A DNA stretch of 64,000 bases from DASRHT01 sp035650355 (GCA_035650355.1 DASRHT010000089.1:65940-129939); one strand, 5' to 3'. Shown: positions 1-10,068, counted from the stretch's first letter. The notes: generated by a model not told the origin, from the sequence alone. Program-made: numbers and translations.

Positions 1-1366
1 GCGGCTCTACCTGCAAATGACGAATGCTCAGATAGGGACAGAGCGCCGCATGGGTCAGGGTGAAACGAGCATGTTTCGCGCAGGTTGCGGCCAGAAACTT
101 GAGCGGGACGTTTTGTCCATAGAGCTTATCACGCCAGCCACCAATCTCTACAGGACCCAGTTGCGGATGGTCGAATGGCTGCCAGTCCTGGAATGCCTCC
201 CCATTCATCACCTCATCATTCCAACGCATCAATTTAAGATCATCTTCTTCTGGATGCCAGCGAAACCAGGCAATGAAGTCGCGGGGACCAATGCCAGCTT
301 CGGTTGGCATATCCCATAGCTCGGTGGTGAAGCCAAACCAGCCCAGGTGATCGTAGACATAGTCATCCATCGCGCCACGAGTGACATCTTTGGGGCTATA
401 GCGGAACCCATGATAGGTGGAGACGCTGGGATAGCCGGTAATTTGCGTGCCGCGCTCACCGATCAGCTTAAAAACATCCAGGTCTTCGGGGGGCATCTGC
501 TCATCAGGATAGGTACTATACGGTCGCAGGAGTACGCCGGAGGTTGTGTGGTAGGTTAAGAAGCCGGAAATATTGGGATGGGTGCGCCAGAACTCGGCCT
601 CGGCGCGGGTCTCCGGTTCCGAAAAGGGGTAGGGGCCAGAGCCGCGCTGCGTGCCCTCGGGCGCCCATTCAAAGGGATAGTTGCGATTGATATCCAGCCC
701 ATGCTGTGGCGGGGCGACCGGAATCGTAAAGCCGTCATAATTGCGGATCAAGCCCTCGGTCAGCAGGTGATAATACTCGCCTCCCTCTTCATCGATCTCG
801 CGGCGGCGCATGATGCGTGGGTCTTTGGAGGAGCATTTCCAGGGGCCATTGGGATCTTTGATGCGCATATCCAGGATCTGCCCATCGCCATCGATATCTT
901 CAGGATATAGCCCGTCGCGCTCATCTTCGTAGGGATATAAACGGGTGCTGCTGCGTAGAAAATAAGGGGTAGTGAGGTAGCGTTCCGCGCCATCAACGCT
1001 GATACGCGGCATCAAATATAGAGCGGAGCGATCCAGTATGCGCGTCACTGCCTCATCTTTGCCGTAATCTTTCAGGTACGACCAGATGGTATAAAGCACA
1101 ACCGTCGAGCCTGTGACCTCGCCAGCGTGGGTATTGCCATCAATCCAGTAAGCAGGCTTCTCCAGAGCCGGTCCGGTGGCTTTATTGGTCAAGGTAACCA
1201 CCCAGAGTTCGCGTCCCTCCAGACTCTGGCCGATGGACTCGATCTCCGCCAGTTGTGGATACGCTCCTACCAGGTCTTGTAGTAATTGCGTCAGGACCTC
1301 GTAGGTATAGTAAGAAAGCACACCTTTTGTAGGCTCAAACTCCTGGTGTACGATTGGTCTGGACAT
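1..1366 (-). CDS. M14-family zinc carboxypeptidase, 3' end cut off by the window
   Basis: Reading the minus strand from ATG at 1366 gives 455 open codons that run off the left edge, so the C-terminus is missing. Family hallmarks are visible: the zinc-ligand motif NTHAGE (H80, E83), the substrate-binding stretch DINRNYP (D225 to N229), the third zinc ligand in TYHTTSG (H273) and the catalytic glutamate in FTTELWD (E349). M14 enzymes remove C-terminal residues from peptides or related amide bonds. A linker with DGDG (about residue 160) lies between the first zinc motif and the substrate motif, as in the larger bacterial members. No signal peptide is visible at the N-terminus, which suggests a cytosolic enzyme. 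An AAAGG element precedes the start. Substrate is not predictable. Confidence 0.9.
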   Translation of the reverse strand, partial: MSRPIVHQEFEPTKGVLSYYTYEVLTQLLQDLVGAYPQLAEIESIGQSLEGRELWVVTLTNKATGPALEKPAYWIDGNTHAGEVTGSTVVLYTIWSYLKDYGKDEAVTRILDRSALYLMPRISVDGAERYLTTPYFLRSSTRLYPYEDERDGLYPEDIDGDGQILDMRIKDPNGPWKCSSKDPRIMRRREIDEEGGEYYHLLTEGLIRNYDGFTIPVAPPQHGLDINRNYPFEWAPEGTQRGSGPYPFSEPETRAEAEFWRTHPNISGFLTYHTTSGVLLRPYSTYPDEQMPPEDLDVFKLIGERGTQITGYPSVSTYHGFRYSPKDVTRGAMDDYVYDHLGWFGFTTELWDMPTEAGIGPRDFIAWFRWHPEEDDLKLMRWNDEVMNGEAFQDWQPFDHPQLGPVEIGGWRDKLYGQNVPLKFLAATCAKHARFTLTHAALCPYLSIRHLQVEP

Positions 1367-1447
1367 AAAAAATTTTACCTTTCCATTGATGGAATTTTAA
1401 AGAAAGCGAAAAGAGTTCAGCATAGAGGGATCGCAGAAACGGCGCTG

Positions 1448-2272
1448 TTATCTGCGACGGCGGCTGCGCCTCTCCCGTTCCAGGGCATAATCGAGCGTCT
1501 CGTGCAGACGTTCAAAATCGTCAACATCGAGCTGGAGTTCAACGGCAGGTAAATCCTCGGGTCGAATATGCCCTTCCTCGTAAAGTTGCAATACCATAAC
1601 AAGTTCCACTTCTATATCCAGTATGCCCTCACCCGAGGACAGCTCTATATCATCGTCGTCTTCGTCCTCTTCCTCATGTGCCGTGGCCCTGGGGATGAAT
1701 TCAATGCTTGTGCGAGCGCATTTGAAGCGTCCGGTGATCTTGAGCGCGTCCGTTGACATTTCTTCGGCAAGCTCGCGCACCACCTCCATCATCTGAGCAA
1801 AAGCGTCTTGCAGTTGCTCTAAAGCATCATCTTCCTCAGTCCCGGTCTCAATATCTCCCGCCAGTTCTCCCGTTACCTGATTGCTAGTAGTGCCGGAGCT
1901 GGCATCAGGCAGGCGCTGGCGGGCAAGCTCATTAAGCTGTTTGAGCGCCTGAGCAAAAGCCGGTGAGAAGGCGCTGCCTTCGCGCTCCGTCGGCGTCGGA
2001 CTCTCTTCATGATCTCCCTCATCTCCGTTTGGGATTTGATCCTCGTCTTCTTCATCTTCTTCATCTTCATCCCCCAGTCCCACAGCCGCTTCTACCATTA
2101 ATATTTGCTGGTGCAATTGTTCCGCAACATCATGAGTAAAGTAGGCGAGGACTCTTGCCTGGCGTGATGCAGCAAGTAACTGAAATTGAGGCCAATCCCG
2201 GTACCGTTCTCGACCGCGCAAGTAGCGCATTTCCACCATTCCTAACGTATCCAGCCGTAACGAAATCTCCAT
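1448..2272 (-). CDS. Hypothetical acidic protein
   Basis: A 274-aa protein that I do not recognise. The N-terminal ~70 residues look folded and amphipathic, followed by an Asp/Glu-rich run around residues 70-85, a polar linker, a helical middle (about 105-165), a second acidic patch near 200 and a C-terminal amphipathic part ending in an arginine-rich tail (ERRSRRRR). An arrangement of acidic linkers between small helical or beta segments is typical of scaffold or nucleic-acid-associated proteins, but there is no motif to fix a role. It lies 81 bp upstream of the M14 peptidase on the same strand, so co-transcription is possible. Confidence 0.65.
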   Translation of the reverse strand: MEISLRLDTLGMVEMRYLRGRERYRDWPQFQLLAASRQARVLAYFTHDVAEQLHQQILMVEAAVGLGDEDEEDEEDEDQIPNGDEGDHEESPTPTEREGSAFSPAFAQALKQLNELARQRLPDASSGTTSNQVTGELAGDIETGTEEDDALEQLQDAFAQMMEVVRELAEEMSTDALKITGRFKCARTSIEFIPRATAHEEEDEDDDDIELSSGEGILDIEVELVMVLQLYEEGHIRPEDLPAVELQLDVDDFERLHETLDYALERERRSRRRR

Positions 2273-2565
2273 AACTTCCTCCTCAATAAGTAGAACGAAC
2301 CGGTTACTACATCTATTTTCGACGCTACTACCAGCTCTTCTCCTATAAAATAATTCTTTTTAAGATTGCTTTTTCCGACAAGTGTTTATCATTCACGAAA
2401 CGCTCGTTTAATTCGCCGGTCATAGCCAGATAAATATCGAATCAATCTGCTTTGGTGTTCTTCACCATGATATCACAACGAGCATGCATTGATACAGCTA
2501 ATCGACACATTGCTCCGCCGTATCCCCCGACTTGCCTATTATTGCCAGAAAATCTTTCTTCAAAA
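2273..2565. other. Intergenic stretch without a supported gene
   Basis: Upstream region of the acidic hypothetical gene. It is AT-richer than its surroundings and probably holds that gene's promoter. Short reading frames between 2452 and 2732 on the plus strand overlap each other in different frames and run into the membrane-protein gene; I see no ribosome site or domain for them. Confidence 0.5.
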
Positions 2566-2617
2566 GCAAAAAGCCAGAGGATACACGTTGCCTCCCTGTG
2601 CATCTCTGGCTTTTTGC
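2566..2617 (-). terminator. Rho-independent terminator after the large membrane-protein gene
   Basis: A perfect 14-bp inverted repeat (GCAAAAAGCCAGAG at 2566-2579 and its complement at 2604-2617) with a 24-nt loop, starting 13 bp after the stop codon at 2631-2633. Each arm includes a run of five A or T, so it could work in both directions. Confidence 0.75.
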
Positions 2618-2630
2618 TCATTTATCGCTT

Positions 2631-5600
2631 TCACGGCTCCGTTTGCGACCACAGGGAGGGCAGTCGATGACGAGCCAGGGTCAGGCCGGTGGCGATACCC
2701 AGCAATATTATCCCTGCCATGATGATGGCTAAGAAAAACGGAATGCCTAACGACGGCAAGAACAACACATGGATGGCGCTCACAATGATCAGACCCGCCC
2801 CACCCAGGACGAAGAAACGCTGATGGGTGGCAACGCCTAAAACCAGCAGGAGCAGCGATTCACCGGCCAGGATGAGCGTCGGCTGAAGGTTATCCTGGCT
2901 AAAGCTCAACCAGAGCATGGGCAATAACAGTAGCGCAGCCCCCACAATGGAGCAAACCGGTCCAACCATGCGGTGGCGGGACAACCTCTGATCGCGGGCG
3001 ATGAACGGAGCGATGACGATCAGGTAAGAGGCCGGAACCAGGGTTAGTCTATCGGCCTGGGTTTGCTGGAACGCCGCCAGCTCCCACGAGCCGACCAGCG
3101 AGAGCAGCAGACCGGCGCTATAGTAGAACCAGGGGCGGATCTCGCTATCAGGCTGGATGTAGCCGTACAAGAACAGGAGGAGCGCCAGGACGAAGAGCGA
3201 GCCAGCTCCGACGTGCGTCAGCAGGCCAGCGTCAGCAGAAAAACCACCTTGCAGGATAATCGCCAGTACCACCAGGACCTGCCCGCCGATGCTCACCAGC
3301 GAATACAGGCGCATCGGCTCCAGCAGACGTATCGCAGGCGTTAGCATCTTCCAGAGGAACTGTGCAGCAAAAACCAGCGTCCAGAGCACGCTATAAGCCA
3401 TCATTTGTTGCCAGAGCGGCCAGTGGGTCCGGGTAATGCTCCATAAAGCCAGCACAACAGGAATTGCTAGCAATTCAGGCATGCGCTCCACCAGCATAAC
3501 CAGCAGCGATAGCCCGATCATGGCTCCCAGGATGTTCAATTCCAGGCCATTCGGCAGGAATGCCTTTGCCTCGTACCCCCATAAAACGGTCATGATGATC
3601 GCCACCGCTGCACTTACATACCAGGACCAGCTCCAGGCAAATTTCTCCTGTAACTCAGCATGTACCAGGGCCATCTTGATCGGATAGCTAATAAAACGGC
3701 CCGTAAGCATTCCTAGCATAGCGGCTCCAAAGGCAATACCGGCCAGGTACCAGGTAGTTGTTTGCACCTGCACACTACAAGCTGAAGCGACGGATGCTGG
3801 AAAAGTGTCTATCTGCAATATTGGCAGGCAAGTAGTTGTGCGCAACGCCAGGATCGCCGCCCAGGCAGTAAAACCCGCTACTAACCACTGCCATGCCGCC
3901 CGGCGCTCAAGCAGGAGGATGCCATAGGCGACCAGCGCATAGAGCAGCAGGGCATCGGGAACAGCCGCGTAAAATGGATGATTGACCCCTTGCAGCGCCC
4001 CATAGACGCCCGTTAGCACAGCCGCAGCCAGCGCAGTTGCGTAAATCGGCAGCGCATAACGCAGCAATTCACGTTGCCATGCCGCCATAATCTCATTTAC
4101 TTTGACGAAGCGGAGCGCGCTCACCCCTCCGCCAAGAGCGGCACACGCCAGAGCTACCAGAGGTGGCCGGTAAAGATCGCCAAGCAGCCCGGAGTCATAC
4201 ACCGACCAGATGGCAAAAAATGGGGCGATCCACATGAGTATTTGCGCGTTCTCAACCACACCGATGAGGTAGATGAGCAGCGCGAACAGCAACAGCGCCC
4301 AGGTCGCGGCAGGTATTTCCTGCTGGTTATAGCCGGCCAGCCCCATCATAATAGCAGCGAAAAGCGCGATCCCGTAGATTGGTAGTCCCCAATCCCTGCC
4401 TGCCAGGCGGCTCACTCCGAAAGCGAGCAAGGTCAGCAGAGGAGCCAGCCACGCCAGCGCCCAGAAAGGATTGGTCGGCATCAACAATCCAATTACCGCA
4501 AAAGCCATTGCTACAATCAGCCACCATTTGACGCGCGCTAAGGTTGCCGCTCCATACCAGACGACAGCCAGAACAGCCATCTCCTGCGCAAAAGAAAACT
4601 TGATAGAGAGCCATCCCTGGACCACGCTGGTAGAAACAAGGCCATCGCCAGCCGTAAAGACGAGGCCATACAGAATGGCGCTCACCACAAGAGGCCACTC
4701 CCACGGCAACATGCTTCCAGGCTTTGCCTCCGCCTGATCGCTCACCCTGACAACATTCCATCTATCAGTGATGAAATTACGAATGATAGCGGACACAAAC
4801 GGCAGCGCAACACAGGCCAGCAGTAGGACACGCATACGCAACAAAAGGAAGGGCGAGGCCAGCAGCAGCAAGATCAATGGCAAGAACAGCCAGCCCTGAC
4901 GTCGCTGGTAGAGCAGAACCCCATAGAATAGCGCGGCAAAGAAGAACAGCAGGAAGATGCTACGATCAATATTGCCGAGGCCCAAACCTATCGTCACTAC
5001 AACCTCCGCCAGCGCCAGCACCTCAATGGGATTGGCCCATGCCGGGCTGACAAGATGACGTGTCGCTACCGCGCATACAACCAATACAAGCGTGAGAGTC
5101 AGAAACCACCAGACCGGCTCAGGCGCAAGCGATACTCCTATCAGACCATAGGCCCAGTTCAGCAAGAAACCGCTCAGCAAAAGCAGCCAGGGCCATTGCT
5201 TCTGACCTGTTTCCGGTGTTCTCTGCCATCCAGTATGATGCAAAGCAACGCTTAGCGTCACAGCCACGCCGACGAGCAGAGCGATAATCTCAGCCAGCGT
5301 CTCCCAGTTTAGCGAAACAACATGGAAGAAGGGATCATATGCCCTTAGCAGAACTTGTATGGGCAACAACGGTGCAGCAATTAAGGGTACTATTGCCACG
5401 AGTGCCAGGGAGAGCCCTTCCACATGCTGATCAGGCCGGCCATAGCGTCGTAAAAATTGAGAGGCGAGCAATGTCAGGCCATGATAGAATACCGCAACCG
5501 CGGTAAGTAGTAACACATATCCAATCTGCTGAAACTCAAAGGCATAAGCAAATGCCAGCGTAGAGGCAAGAAACAGGTATGGTATACTTTGCGCCCATTG

Positions 5601-6806
5601 TGTACGTCGTGTCTGCCACACAAAAAGGCAGACCCAGACCAGCAACAAGAGGAGTACACAGAGCAACGAAAAACGTATCTCGCTCTGTGCCTGATGGACG
5701 AGATCAAATCCCAACGAGTAGAGGTAGATCAGAATAGCGCCTATTCCGCAGACGCCAACGCAGGCGAACATCAGGGAGCGAACCGGCTCACGCAAAATCG
5801 CCCACGTACCCATTAAAGGCTCGGCATTGTCAACGCGATCTGGCAGGGCGAGCAGGGCAAGAAAAGCGGGGAGCATCAACACGCTGGGCCACCACCAGTA
5901 GTTCAGGTTAAAGGCGCTGGCAACAGCAAGGGTGGCAACAGCTTGCGCCACCACCGATAAGTAACCAAAGGGAGCAGATTTCTGATAAACTGCCAGCGCC
6001 CCATAGACAATAGCGGCATACACAGCAGCGATGGCGACCACCGTAGATGGTGCGAGACCAACGATCTGTCCCGCCACGAGCCGGTAGCCGGAGAAGCCGA
6101 CGAGAGGAACGAGCAGCGCAAAAATGGTTGTATAAACAGCCGCGATGATCCGCAAACTGGAAAGCCGGGAGCGAAACCAGTAAGCCAGCGTGCCAATCAA
6201 ACCAAAGATTGCATGGGCGATAAACATCACGATAAAAGAGAGGAAAAGGTTCGAGAGATTTGAATTTGTCGCCACATAGCCCAGAGTGCCAATCAGAATC
6301 AGAAACGCTGCCAGCGAAACAACGATATTAATCGTTTGATCGGCAAAGAACGCCTTCAAGGAAAACACCCTCGCCGGCGTCTTGTGAACAGGATACGCTT
6401 GCACAGCGACGGGTGCAACGGAGGGCTGCCCAACAGGCTGCTCTTGTTGTACAGCCGCTGGCATTTTTACCGGTGACTGAGGTGGAAAAAGTTGAACAGG
6501 AATCTGCACTTTTTCAGTTTGTGGTGTAGGCGCAACCGACTGAGCGCCGGCAAACGGAACGGGGGTCTGTTGAACCTGCCGCAGCAAATCCAGGCGGTTC
6601 TGGTAGTGCCTCATCAACTGGGTAATCGTGATATTGGCACCACCGTGATCGGCCACGCGACGCAGATCGCGCAGGGACGATATCAAAAATTGTTCTTCCT
6701 TAAAAATCGCGATTGGATAACCGCACCGCGGGCAATCTTCTCCCATCTGAGGACTGAGCGGAAGCCCACAGCAATTACAGTGAGTTCCAGACATAGACAT
6801 TATCAT
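2631..6806 (-). CDS. Giant zinc-ribbon polytopic membrane protein
   Basis: A 1391-aa protein. The N-terminus carries a zinc ribbon with two CxxC pairs (C10/C13 and C25/C28), then a short helical segment and a Pro/Gln-rich linker to about residue 150. The rest is almost continuous hydrophobic helices, by eye more than 30 membrane segments up to the C-terminus. Large zinc-ribbon membrane proteins annotated with DUF2157/DUF2339-type regions share this build; their function is unknown. The zinc ribbon should face the cytoplasm. The ATG at 6806 is preceded by an AAAGGAAG ribosome site. It stands alone: a terminator follows it and a 650-bp non-coding stretch precedes it. No catalytic motif was recognised, so I assign no activity. 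Confidence 0.8.
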   Translation of the reverse strand: MIMSMSGTHCNCCGLPLSPQMGEDCPRCGYPIAIFKEEQFLISSLRDLRRVADHGGANITITQLMRHYQNRLDLLRQVQQTPVPFAGAQSVAPTPQTEKVQIPVQLFPPQSPVKMPAAVQQEQPVGQPSVAPVAVQAYPVHKTPARVFSLKAFFADQTINIVVSLAAFLILIGTLGYVATNSNLSNLFLSFIVMFIAHAIFGLIGTLAYWFRSRLSSLRIIAAVYTTIFALLVPLVGFSGYRLVAGQIVGLAPSTVVAIAAVYAAIVYGALAVYQKSAPFGYLSVVAQAVATLAVASAFNLNYWWWPSVLMLPAFLALLALPDRVDNAEPLMGTWAILREPVRSLMFACVGVCGIGAILIYLYSLGFDLVHQAQSEIRFSLLCVLLLLLVWVCLFVWQTRRTQWAQSIPYLFLASTLAFAYAFEFQQIGYVLLLTAVAVFYHGLTLLASQFLRRYGRPDQHVEGLSLALVAIVPLIAAPLLPIQVLLRAYDPFFHVVSLNWETLAEIIALLVGVAVTLSVALHHTGWQRTPETGQKQWPWLLLLSGFLLNWAYGLIGVSLAPEPVWWFLTLTLVLVVCAVATRHLVSPAWANPIEVLALAEVVVTIGLGLGNIDRSIFLLFFFAALFYGVLLYQRRQGWLFLPLILLLLASPFLLLRMRVLLLACVALPFVSAIIRNFITDRWNVVRVSDQAEAKPGSMLPWEWPLVVSAILYGLVFTAGDGLVSTSVVQGWLSIKFSFAQEMAVLAVVWYGAATLARVKWWLIVAMAFAVIGLLMPTNPFWALAWLAPLLTLLAFGVSRLAGRDWGLPIYGIALFAAIMMGLAGYNQQEIPAATWALLLFALLIYLIGVVENAQILMWIAPFFAIWSVYDSGLLGDLYRPPLVALACAALGGGVSALRFVKVNEIMAAWQRELLRYALPIYATALAAAVLTGVYGALQGVNHPFYAAVPDALLLYALVAYGILLLERRAAWQWLVAGFTAWAAILALRTTTCLPILQIDTFPASVASACSVQVQTTTWYLAGIAFGAAMLGMLTGRFISYPIKMALVHAELQEKFAWSWSWYVSAAVAIIMTVLWGYEAKAFLPNGLELNILGAMIGLSLLVMLVERMPELLAIPVVLALWSITRTHWPLWQQMMAYSVLWTLVFAAQFLWKMLTPAIRLLEPMRLYSLVSIGGQVLVVLAIILQGGFSADAGLLTHVGAGSLFVLALLLFLYGYIQPDSEIRPWFYYSAGLLLSLVGSWELAAFQQTQADRLTLVPASYLIVIAPFIARDQRLSRHRMVGPVCSIVGAALLLLPMLWLSFSQDNLQPTLILAGESLLLLVLGVATHQRFFVLGGAGLIIVSAIHVLFLPSLGIPFFLAIIMAGIILLGIATGLTLARHRLPSLWSQTEP

Positions 6807-7015
6807 GGGCCACTTCCTTTACATCTATAAAACCATATGACGCAAGAAGATAATGAATAGCGTGTCCATAGCATAGACGACAGTCTTTTTCATAGATAAG
6901 TGTCATTTGTCCCATTTTTAACAGATCACTCGTGTTTCAACTATAGACGCTTGAACTCACTGAACTATCACAAATTCAGCGTCCGACTTTTCCAGGCTTA
7001 TCACGCCTGCGGCTT

Positions 7016-7206
7016 TTTATGATAACAGGGCTTTTCCGTGTTCCTTTCCCTCTTGCCGACGGGATTCGCGCCCCAACGGGGCGCAGGGCAAGAGGAGAGA
7101 GGTGCAGGCAACCCCGCGACGCGGGGTTGCCTGCACCTCTCTCCTCTTGCGAGCAGGGCTTTGCCCTGTGAGCATGACGAAAACGGAAAAGCCCTGTTTA
7201 TGATAA
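7016..7206. mobile_element. Palindromic MITE-like insertion with 10-bp target duplication
   Basis: The element spans 7026-7196 (171 bp). Its ends are inverted repeats beginning CAGGGCTTTTCCGT, and the two sides are flanked by the same 10 bp, TTTATGATAA (7016-7025 and 7197-7206). Inside lies a perfect inverted repeat with 31-bp arms (7088-7118 and 7120-7150) and a single central base, with a smaller hairpin on each side. There is no transposase gene, so any movement must depend on an enzyme encoded elsewhere. The rest of 6807-7459 holds no supported gene; an 81-codon plus-strand frame across the palindrome is a by-product of it. Confidence 0.8.
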
Positions 7207-7459
7207 AGAAAGGTCTGGACGCGAACAAGGTAGTACTTTTGCGTATCAGCGAGCACGTTATTGACAGCCAAGCTCGTCTTTAAGTATATTGTTTCCGCTA
7301 TCCATAGAAACTTTAGTATAATAGCTGAATATGCGCAGTCTCAGGGCTTTTTTTGATGATCTGATACATACAAAGTATCATCATATTTTTTCTCCTTATC
7401 TATAATATGAGGATTCTCCGTGTCTTATAGGGAGCGCCCGGGGTTGCATCAACTTCGTT

Positions 7460-9259
7460 TTGCGATTGAAGGAAATGGAGATACCTGTAGCGATGCAAAC
7501 ACTAACCGATGTTAAAGCTGGGAAGAATGCCACACCGACCGCCAATCAATACAACAAGTATTTTGCCCCCCTCTACTATAAAATAATCACATCCTGGCAG
7601 CGCATTGCTTTCTGGTCGATTATGGCATTGGCGGCTCTCTTGCGACTCTACCAATTCCCCAACACGCCTGCCGGCCTGTGGGTTGACGAGCTGACGGAGG
7701 GCTATGACGCGTATGCGCTGCTGCTGCATGGCACTGATCGCTGGGGCAATCCTTTTCCGGTCTATTTCCCCAGTTGGGGCTCGGGACAAAACGTGTTGCA
7801 GGCATACCTCACTATCCCCTTCATCAAAATCTTTGGCCTCAGCGCCTTCTCAGTTCGCCTCCTGCCTGATTTATTAGGTATTTTTGCCGTCTATTTGCTT
7901 TACCTTACGGTGAAAAAGATCTATGGAACCAACACGGCACTCCTGGCTGCATTTCTGCTCGCCACCCTTCCCTGGTACGTGATGGTTTCTCGCTGGAGCT
8001 TAGAATCTAATCTGCTCCCTTTTTTCCTCTTATTGAGTGCATTCACATTGCTCTATTGTTACGATTCGCCTCATCGCCGCTGGATACCTATCTCTCTAAT
8101 CCCTCTGGCCCTCTCCCTCTATGCCTATGGCATTGCTATCGTGATCATTCCTACCTTTCTCGCATTATTTATTGCCTGTAACTACAAAACCATTTTAAAA
8201 GCCAGAGTGAGTTTCCTCATCAGCATCTTCCTTTTCCTGTTAATCTCGACGCCCTTTCTTCTCTTTGTGCTGGAAAATTATGTTTTCCAGAAGGCGCTGC
8301 CGTTCCTGGCTCATCTGCCCATCACGATCCCCTACTTGCCCGCCAGCCGTCTTTCGCAGGTCAATAATAATCTCTCTCATCAGGCCATTCTGCTGGATAA
8401 CTTGCGCTTCCTCATTGGAGGCTACAACGATGGGAAACTATGGAACAGCGTTTCCTGGATATCACCCCTCGGCTGGCTAGTCCCACCATTTGCTGCGCTT
8501 GGAGTCTACTTTAGCTTGAAGCGCCAACCATTGTCGCGCAATCTTTTTGTCTTCTGGCTGGCCGCTGTCTTACCCACCTTTGTGCTCTTCTTCTTCATTG
8601 TAAATCGTGCTAATGCGCTCTTCATCCCTCTCTTTCCCCTCAGTGCCTATGGCATCGTCTCCCTATTAGAAAATGTCCAACCGATAAAGAGTCAAGTTTT
8701 TGTGACGGCAATCCTGGTCGGCTCGCTCTTTTTCCCCAACATCATTTTCTACCGCTACTACTTTACTAATTTTAACAACGACAATGCGTGGGTGTTTAAT
8801 GCCGGTTTTGACCAGGCCATAGCTCATGCGGTTTCTCTGGCTCATCCCGACGAGAATTTCTACATCTTCAACAATGATGGTTGGGATAATTATATGGCTA
8901 CGCTGTTTTACCTTCACCTTGATCCCCAGGATTTTCATACCCATGCTGATATTCAGATCATTGACGGCATCTACTGGGTACGCAGCTATAGACGCTATTA
9001 CTTTGGGCCTGGTTCTTCTCCGGCGGCGCTGAGTAATGTCACATCGTACATTGCCGTCTTGAAGGGTAATCGGCAGGTATCCTGTCAACGTAAAGAGATT
9101 CTCTACCAGGACAACCGCTGGCCTAACGGGCCGTGGGTGGTTGAGCGCTGCTATCCCCCCCACACATCCCAAACTACCAAAGCCTCATCTATCCACAACA
9201 CAGGCACAGGCCCTGTGCTTACCTATAGTGGCAAGAATTATCGCTCCAATCTCAATTGA
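7460..9259 (+). CDS. GT39/ArnT-like membrane glycosyltransferase
   Basis: A 599-aa integral membrane protein of the dolichyl-phosphate-mannose protein mannosyltransferase (GT39/PMT) type. Such enzymes move a sugar from a polyprenyl-phosphate donor to an acceptor at the outer face of the membrane. The first membrane helix (about 47-63) is followed by an external loop with the Asp-Glu pair of the family (LWVDELTEGY, D76/E77); about ten further helices follow, and residues 445-599 form a soluble extracytoplasmic domain. The start is unsure: TTG at 7460, ATG at 7475 or ATG at 7493 are all in frame, and a GGAG suits the last best. It is monocistronic, so the acceptor cannot be inferred. Confidence 0.8.
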   Translation: MRLKEMEIPVAMQTLTDVKAGKNATPTANQYNKYFAPLYYKIITSWQRIAFWSIMALAALLRLYQFPNTPAGLWVDELTEGYDAYALLLHGTDRWGNPFPVYFPSWGSGQNVLQAYLTIPFIKIFGLSAFSVRLLPDLLGIFAVYLLYLTVKKIYGTNTALLAAFLLATLPWYVMVSRWSLESNLLPFFLLLSAFTLLYCYDSPHRRWIPISLIPLALSLYAYGIAIVIIPTFLALFIACNYKTILKARVSFLISIFLFLLISTPFLLFVLENYVFQKALPFLAHLPITIPYLPASRLSQVNNNLSHQAILLDNLRFLIGGYNDGKLWNSVSWISPLGWLVPPFAALGVYFSLKRQPLSRNLFVFWLAAVLPTFVLFFFIVNRANALFIPLFPLSAYGIVSLLENVQPIKSQVFVTAILVGSLFFPNIIFYRYYFTNFNNDNAWVFNAGFDQAIAHAVSLAHPDENFYIFNNDGWDNYMATLFYLHLDPQDFHTHADIQIIDGIYWVRSYRRYYFGPGSSPAALSNVTSYIAVLKGNRQVSCQRKEILYQDNRWPNGPWVVERCYPPHTSQTTKASSIHNTGTGPVLTYSGKNYRSNLN

Positions 9260-9289
9260 CACCATCTATGGGTTGTTGAGAAAAAGCCC

Positions 9290-9333
9290 TGGTTGCCCTT
9301 CGCGCGGAACGTGCTTTTCACGAAGGGCAACCA
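9290..9333. terminator. Hairpin after the glycosyltransferase gene
   Basis: Inverted repeat TGGTTGCCCTTCG / CGAAGGGCAACCA (9290-9302 and 9321-9333) located 31 bp after the stop codon. No T-run follows, so it may stabilise the mRNA end or be a repeat relic rather than a true terminator. The preceding AGCCCTG resembles the end sequence of the palindromic insertions found elsewhere in the window. Confidence 0.45.
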
Positions 9334-9430
9334 TCAATGTCGGTATTCCCTCACCCGCCCCTTCCTCTATTCATTAACTATTCATTAACATTTTTTCACT
9401 CCCTTGATTGCAAAATATCGTTTGACCCAT

Positions 9431-9997
9431 TTACTTCCCATTTTTGAGCATGCACAGGATAAACGCCGCATACTGATCCGCGAGCTGCTCTACCGGCAAC
9501 GGTCCTTCCAGGCGAAACCACTGATAGGTCCAGTTCAGAGCAGAAAGCACAAACAGAGCAGCCAGGCGAGGATTCGCGACCCGGAATAATCCTTGCCTTG
9601 TTCCCTCCTCGATGATACGACAAAAGTTGGCCTCGTATGCATCACGCCTCGCCTTGATCCTGGCGAGCAAAGAGGGTTCCAGGAATTTCCATTCGTGGAA
9701 GAAGACGATGGCATAGTGTAATTCACGGGCGATCACCTTCAGATGTCCTCGCACCAGTTGTACCAGTTGTTCCTCTGGTGAGATATGTCGGGGCACCGAT
9801 TCCGCCAGGGCCAGAAACTGATCGGCGACCTCATTTACAATCTCCCAGAGTAGTTCTTCCTTAGCACTGATGTGCGAATAGAGGCTTGCCCCTCTCATAT
9901 GCAGCGCCTTTGCAAGTTCCCGCATGCTTGTGCCATGATAACCCCTCTCACTAAAAAGCTCCCCGGCAGCAGCGAGAATTTCTGATTTTGTATGCAT
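9431..9997 (-). CDS. TetR-family transcriptional regulator
   Basis: With ATG at 9997 the protein has 188 residues, normal for TetR repressors. The N-terminus holds the DNA-binding helices (ILAAAGELFSERGYHGTSM, then LAKALHMRGASLYSHISAKEEL), and the C-terminal part is an all-helical ligand and dimer domain. The start at 10078 would add 27 unrelated residues and overlap the neighbour; the 9997 start has GGGA just upstream and begins exactly where the family begins. Regulators of this subgroup often control fatty-acid or CoA-thioester metabolism, and a hotdog thioesterase lies nearby on the same strand, but a link is only inference. Confidence 0.88.
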   Translation of the reverse strand: MHTKSEILAAAGELFSERGYHGTSMRELAKALHMRGASLYSHISAKEELLWEIVNEVADQFLALAESVPRHISPEEQLVQLVRGHLKVIARELHYAIVFFHEWKFLEPSLLARIKARRDAYEANFCRIIEEGTRQGLFRVANPRLAALFVLSALNWTYQWFRLEGPLPVEQLADQYAAFILCMLKNGK

Positions 9998-10068
9998 TTT
10001 TTTTCCCAAAAAACATGGTCTGACACCTTTCAATGGCATTGCTGAATAAAGTACAGGATCGTGTACGC

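Noticed and set aside
7038..7283. 81-codon plus-strand frame and matching minus-strand frames across the 7.1-kb palindrome
   Set aside because: The palindrome gives open frames on both strands; no ribosome site, start context or protein-like composition.
8666..9172. 168-codon minus-strand frame inside the glycosyltransferase gene
   Set aside because: It lies wholly within a well-supported membrane enzyme gene on the other strand and has no domain.
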